Assembly: GCA_029565065.1 (NCBI GenBank)
Contig: JAKQOW010000051.1
Location: 1-64,000 of the forward strand
Source: Acidobacteriota bacterium
GTDB taxonomy: Bacteria; Acidobacteriota; JAAYUB01
Length of the DNA: 64,000 bases
Reading direction: 5' to 3'
Position 1 is the first letter of the stretch, and each line of letters begins with the position of its first letter. A program made the position numbers and the translations under genes. The notes under the pieces were generated by a model. The model did no database searches. It had not been told where the DNA came from and saw only the letters and a program-made list of their open reading frames with translations. This document shows positions 61,901 to 64,000 of this stretch, in pieces.

Positions 61901-62978
61901 CGCCGACCTGGCCGGCACGCCGGTCCAGGCCCTGTTGCCTCGGCCCGGAACCGACGGCTCGCTCCGCGTGGTGCAGGCCGGTCTATTCTCCGGCGGCGAG
62001 GAACCCGAAACGTTCCGTCTGGAACTCGCCGACAACATGGACTGGGACGTCTTCGTCGCCGACGGCGGCCGGGTGTCGGCCGACGCGCTGGCTTACTTGA
62101 TTGAAGCCGGCGAGGTCGTCGCCGCCTGGGAGATGGGGACGACCTCCGGTCTCATGGCCCTGCACGGCGGCGCCCCCGAGCAGATGCAGGCGTACAACGC
62201 GGGCGTCGAGCGGTGGGAGACAACCCGGCGGCGCCTCCGCCTCCTGGCCCTGCGCGGCCTGGAGCGACCCCTCACCGCGGCCGAGCGCGGCGAATGGGAT
62301 CGGTCGGTGAAGCAGTTCCAGGCGGAGACGGATGCCTTCCAGAAAGTGCTGGACGAGACGGCCGCCGGCATCGACGACCTGCCCGCCGCCGCCGACACCG
62401 TCCTCGTCGAGAACATCCGCCGGCAGACGGAGGGCAGCTTCATCTCGCGCTGGCCTGTCTGGGTGTGGTTCGCGGCGGGCGCCGTGCTCGTCGTCGTTCT
62501 CGCGGCCGTGGTCCTGGGCCTGGCTCTGTCGCGGCGCTCCCGCCGGCGTGCAGCCGCGGTTGCACTTCCCCAACAACCGGCTCCAGCTTACCCGACGTCG
62601 ACTCCGCCGGCCCCGTCCGCCGCATCGCCGGCATACCGGCCGCCGCCGGTCCCGGGCTACGCCGCGCCGATGCCGGCGCCGGCAGCGGCGCGACCGGGCC
62701 CCCTGCTCCGGGACAACCTGGGCCGGACGCACGACTTGGACGCCGAGTGCACCACATTGGGATCCGCACCCGACAATGCCATCGTGCTGGCGGTGCAAGG
62801 GGTGTCCCGCCACCATGCCCGGATCTGGCGCACGCCGGAGGGGACGTTCTGGATCGAGGATTCGGGCAGCATGAACGGCGTGTTCATCAACAGCCAACGC
62901 TGCACCAAGGGTTGGCTCACTCCCGGCGCCGTCGTCACGCTGGGGCAGTGGCAGGCCCGACTCGAAACCGGCCTCTGA
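58956..62978 (+). CDS. Giant single-pass membrane protein with a C-terminal cytoplasmic FHA domain
   Basis: A 1340-residue protein starting at a GTG (58956) preceded by GAGGAGG; the frame is open further upstream but that part is a shadow. It has a signal peptide (about 7-24), an acidic Pro/Glu-rich linker (about 142-175), Ig-like segments (for example VTLTARDNPVAGDGQSTTPV) and a long helical extracytoplasmic region (about 620-1130). A membrane helix follows (about 1167-1190), then a Pro-rich tether and an FHA domain (about 1249-1340: LGSAPDNAIVL, SRHHARIW, SGSMNGVFIN). In FHA the Arg after Gly is Ser here. The layout suggests an outside-sensing protein that recruits a phosphothreonine partner inside. 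No kinase is adjacent. Confidence 0.75.
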   Translation: MVERRRTSILTFLMILLAAAWAVAAVDPGQAELYRRQYAGSLQYLRVNIFENPYTVSVSPDRFVLPSRGGLNALLSAGEPVRVQSVTFGERTVDLAVTAPNGTRGVTIRFAFDEPLDPPFSTSGVFLDAVAAVFTATAHVGKPGDDARPPDEEEPETPQTEEPEPEDEDEPPRDEIRLLVEPGADRLPGDGDTVTTVTVSARNPDGRLLDHLAGPVSLRINAGRLAAERIQMSNGIARSNLQVPILDDRSKMLLRSLQLTSIIIRKVMGAGPGADYEAIALEEALKGPNAAALNTAEGDKPWVLIVAEFQGIKGKAKIDLYPSPTPASAVFGYYEGSDITGASNWTFDTGSMILKQTGYADEVKVAYTGESHMGFYGVSVGGIGTSLIPLPGDQFFLIAPPILFHRVGRTQTDGATVSEVKPKPTVTLTARDNPVAGDGQSTTPVVFQFMDAQGRPRAGVRLTWKLDFHGVFSADQRGRLLSNDPVTGADGTARAVYQSPAIGAKDMQQTGSIKNRDVVVEYAAGEDSGRVICQIGVMKAAPVRLVVEKPGLERSVLPLQIASLNGFIKGRVLLKVTTHRLPGTATRVPVNDATVKLEGDEKILKWAAVDVVKTDDEGQFTIQMHMSNWPRWDKELKQPFLVAPSARLLGLQHNALQHLEKCEASEEVKERSLHFVQGAQAQVAELSAEDAEGLVNKMELFGWTLLVLKDTRKDAADAGQELLGHAYTLFQAAASYFYTDSKLDKYVKDKYKQLEKAVGLRKLRALKARWEKSQSAPASVSGRIYRWLFKWFFKTPPVERLVDNQQTRRVTRSMLNELMLPQIIKQLSEVLGEYVPEMPFPDIKGIITNALLKPYDDLANQYLLLFLDIDDYDAVRDAYARSYAKLKVRHGGLATEYQRVVNWRIAEEWVTVLVDTISECGQVAMKIIGTIYLQPEIVKHAETLEKIQKVFDNAMAGVRFVEECYRFVGILNKSLDIVMTTTADLAGTPVQALLPRPGTDGSLRVVQAGLFSGGEEPETFRLELADNMDWDVFVADGGRVSADALAYLIEAGEVVAAWEMGTTSGLMALHGGAPEQMQAYNAGVERWETTRRRLRLLALRGLERPLTAAERGEWDRSVKQFQAETDAFQKVLDETAAGIDDLPAAADTVLVENIRRQTEGSFISRWPVWVWFAAGAVLVVVLAAVVLGLALSRRSRRRAAAVALPQQPAPAYPTSTPPAPSAASPAYRPPPVPGYAAPMPAPAAARPGPLLRDNLGRTHDLDAECTTLGSAPDNAIVLAVQGVSRHHARIWRTPEGTFWIEDSGSMNGVFINSQRCTKGWLTPGAVVTLGQWQARLETGL

Positions 62979-63144
62979 CCCTCGGTCGTCCACCCCCTCC
63001 CTATGCATTCACTCCCGAGACGCGGCGGCACATGGATGCCGTGAACTAATATTCGCGACCATCGACCGGATCGAGTCCGGAGGGCGCATGATCCAAAGAA
63101 TCGGCTGATCTGCCCGTGCATCCAAAACTTTTGATACAATTGCC

Positions 63145-63182
63145 GTGTCCTTCTCTGTGTCCTCTATGCCTCCGTGGTGAAG
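63145..63182. repeat. Recurring GTGTCC...CCGTGGTGA word
   Basis: GTGTCCTTCTCTGTGTCCTC, then TATGCCTCCGTGGTGAA. It is a diverged relative of the tandem repeat at 2199-2242 (GTGTCC units ending CCGTGGTGA), here in non-coding DNA upstream of the Nif3-family gene. The segment 62979-63210 otherwise holds only a TACAAT-like -10 near 63135. Confidence 0.6.
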
Positions 63183-63210
63183 GAACCCGCCGATCTCCAA
63201 GGAGCGTGAC

Positions 63211-63963
63211 ATGAAACTGACCGAACTGGTGGACGAGCTTGACCGGCTGCTGAACATCCACGCCATCGAGGATGAGTCGGCCAACGGCCTCCAGGTGGAG
63301 GGTCGCGCCGAAGTCCGCCGCGCCGGCTTCGCCGTGGACTACTCGCCCGAGCTCGCTGTCCAGGCGGCCGCCGATGGCGTGGACCTGCTGTTCGTCCATC
63401 ACGGCATGATCTGGGGCGGCCTGCGCCACGTGCGCGGAGTGACGCTGGCCTACCTGAAGCCGCTCATCGAACACGGCATCTCCCTCTACGCCGCCCACCT
63501 GCCGCTGGATGTGCACCCGGAGCTGGGGCACAACATCCAGATGGCGCGGCTGCTGGAATTGCGGGATCCCGCGCCCATCATCGACTACAAAGGCTCACCC
63601 GTCGGCATCCTGGCCCACACCGGCGGGCCGGTGCCGCGCGAAGAGGTGTTGGCCAAGATTCGCGCCACCATCTCCTGCGACGTGCACGTCCTCCCCTTCG
63701 GCCCTGAGCGGGTGAGCCGCGTGGCCATCGTCTCCGGCGGCGGCGCCCGGCTGGCCCTGGAGGCTCGCGAGGCGGGCGCCGACTTCTACCTGACGGGCGA
63801 GACGTCCCACAGCGCCTACCACCAGATCAAGGCGGTGGGCCTCAACGTCTGCTTCGCCGGCCATTACCTGACTGAGAAATGGGGGGTGCTGGCGGTGATG
63901 CGCCACCTGCAGGAGCGCGGGCTCGTGGAAGCCCGATTCTATGACATCCCCACGCCGTTCTAG
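63211..63963 (+). CDS. Nif3-family dinuclear metal protein
   Basis: A 250-residue protein of the YbgI/DUF34 family, which forms a hexamer binding two metal ions. Metal ligands are seen in LFVHHGMIWGG (His pair), AAHLPLDVH (His, Asp) and TGETSHSAYHQ, with a final Glu/His-containing HYLTEKWGV. AAGGAG precedes the ATG. The molecular role is unsettled; proposals include GTP cyclohydrolase-like or metabolite-repair activity. The length is that of the short, single-domain branch. Confidence 0.9.
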   Translation: MKLTELVDELDRLLNIHAIEDESANGLQVEGRAEVRRAGFAVDYSPELAVQAAADGVDLLFVHHGMIWGGLRHVRGVTLAYLKPLIEHGISLYAAHLPLDVHPELGHNIQMARLLELRDPAPIIDYKGSPVGILAHTGGPVPREEVLAKIRATISCDVHVLPFGPERVSRVAIVSGGGARLALEAREAGADFYLTGETSHSAYHQIKAVGLNVCFAGHYLTEKWGVLAVMRHLQERGLVEARFYDIPTPF

Positions 63964-64000
63964 CTTCCCGCACGCACCCGACGCATGAGGCACAACCCGG

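Noticed and set aside
63964..64000. A further gene at the right edge
   Set aside because: Only 37 bases remain, with no start or frame that can be supported.

Overview
The window is GC-rich, densely coded DNA from a Gram-negative-type bacterium. An RND/TolC efflux system, a predicted outer-membrane beta-barrel, lipoproteins, a bacterial alpha-2-macroglobulin and an injectisome-type secretion system all imply an outer membrane. The dockerin-bearing secreted hydrolase, the DRG/TGS GTPase, paired b/b' ATP synthase stators and word-like short tandem repeats between genes recall uncultured Acidobacteriota or related lineages. That placement is a low-confidence inference; no rRNA or tRNA gene is visible.

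Layout. 1-5958 (mostly minus strand): a truncated subtilisin-like protease facing the end of an unidentified gene, then a PqqD-like protein, a radical SAM/SPASM enzyme, an HPr-kinase-like P-loop protein, a methyltransferase and signal peptidase I. The PqqD/SPASM/kinase trio resembles peptide-modification (RiPP) modules, but no convincing precursor gene is visible. 6150-7046: a DMT-family transporter. 7165-20673: a plus-strand type III secretion locus in the order sctI, J, N, O, P, Q, fliO-like, sctR, S, T, unknown, TPR, sctU, needle-like protein, TPR, sctV, starting at a good promoter and ending at a strong terminator. 20765-25749: a DDAH-like hydrolase, a class A penicillin-binding protein, thioredoxin reductase and a HAD phosphatase. 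25855-31782: an ATP synthase operon (b', b, delta, alpha, gamma, beta, epsilon) without a and c. 32032-36800: a degenerate GGDEF protein, a DRG-type GTPase and a three-gene membrane redox cluster. 37111-43497: a tetR-regulated RND efflux operon with two clear operators. 43773-50497: gamma-glutamyltransferase, Ogt, alpha/beta hydrolase, beta-barrel protein, class V aminotransferase, OsmC-like protein and a secreted protein of unknown function. 50643-63963: a very large alpha-2-macroglobulin, a dockerin-tagged serine hydrolase, a small protein of unknown function, a two-gene unit encoding a giant transmembrane FHA protein, and a Nif3-family protein.

The most interesting system is the type III locus. 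It has non-flagellar parts (lipoprotein SctJ, inner rod SctI, two TPR chaperones) beside a FliO homologue and a signal-peptide-bearing FliP/SctR, which are flagellar traits. Its SctQ carries an N-terminal FHA domain and an internal ribosome binding site for a SctQ-C product. A protein behind the strongest ribosome binding site has a needle-subunit-like C-terminus fused to a glycine-rich hydrophobic N-terminal half. No secretin, SctD, SctK/L or gatekeeper is in the locus. It may be an early-branching or divergent injectisome.
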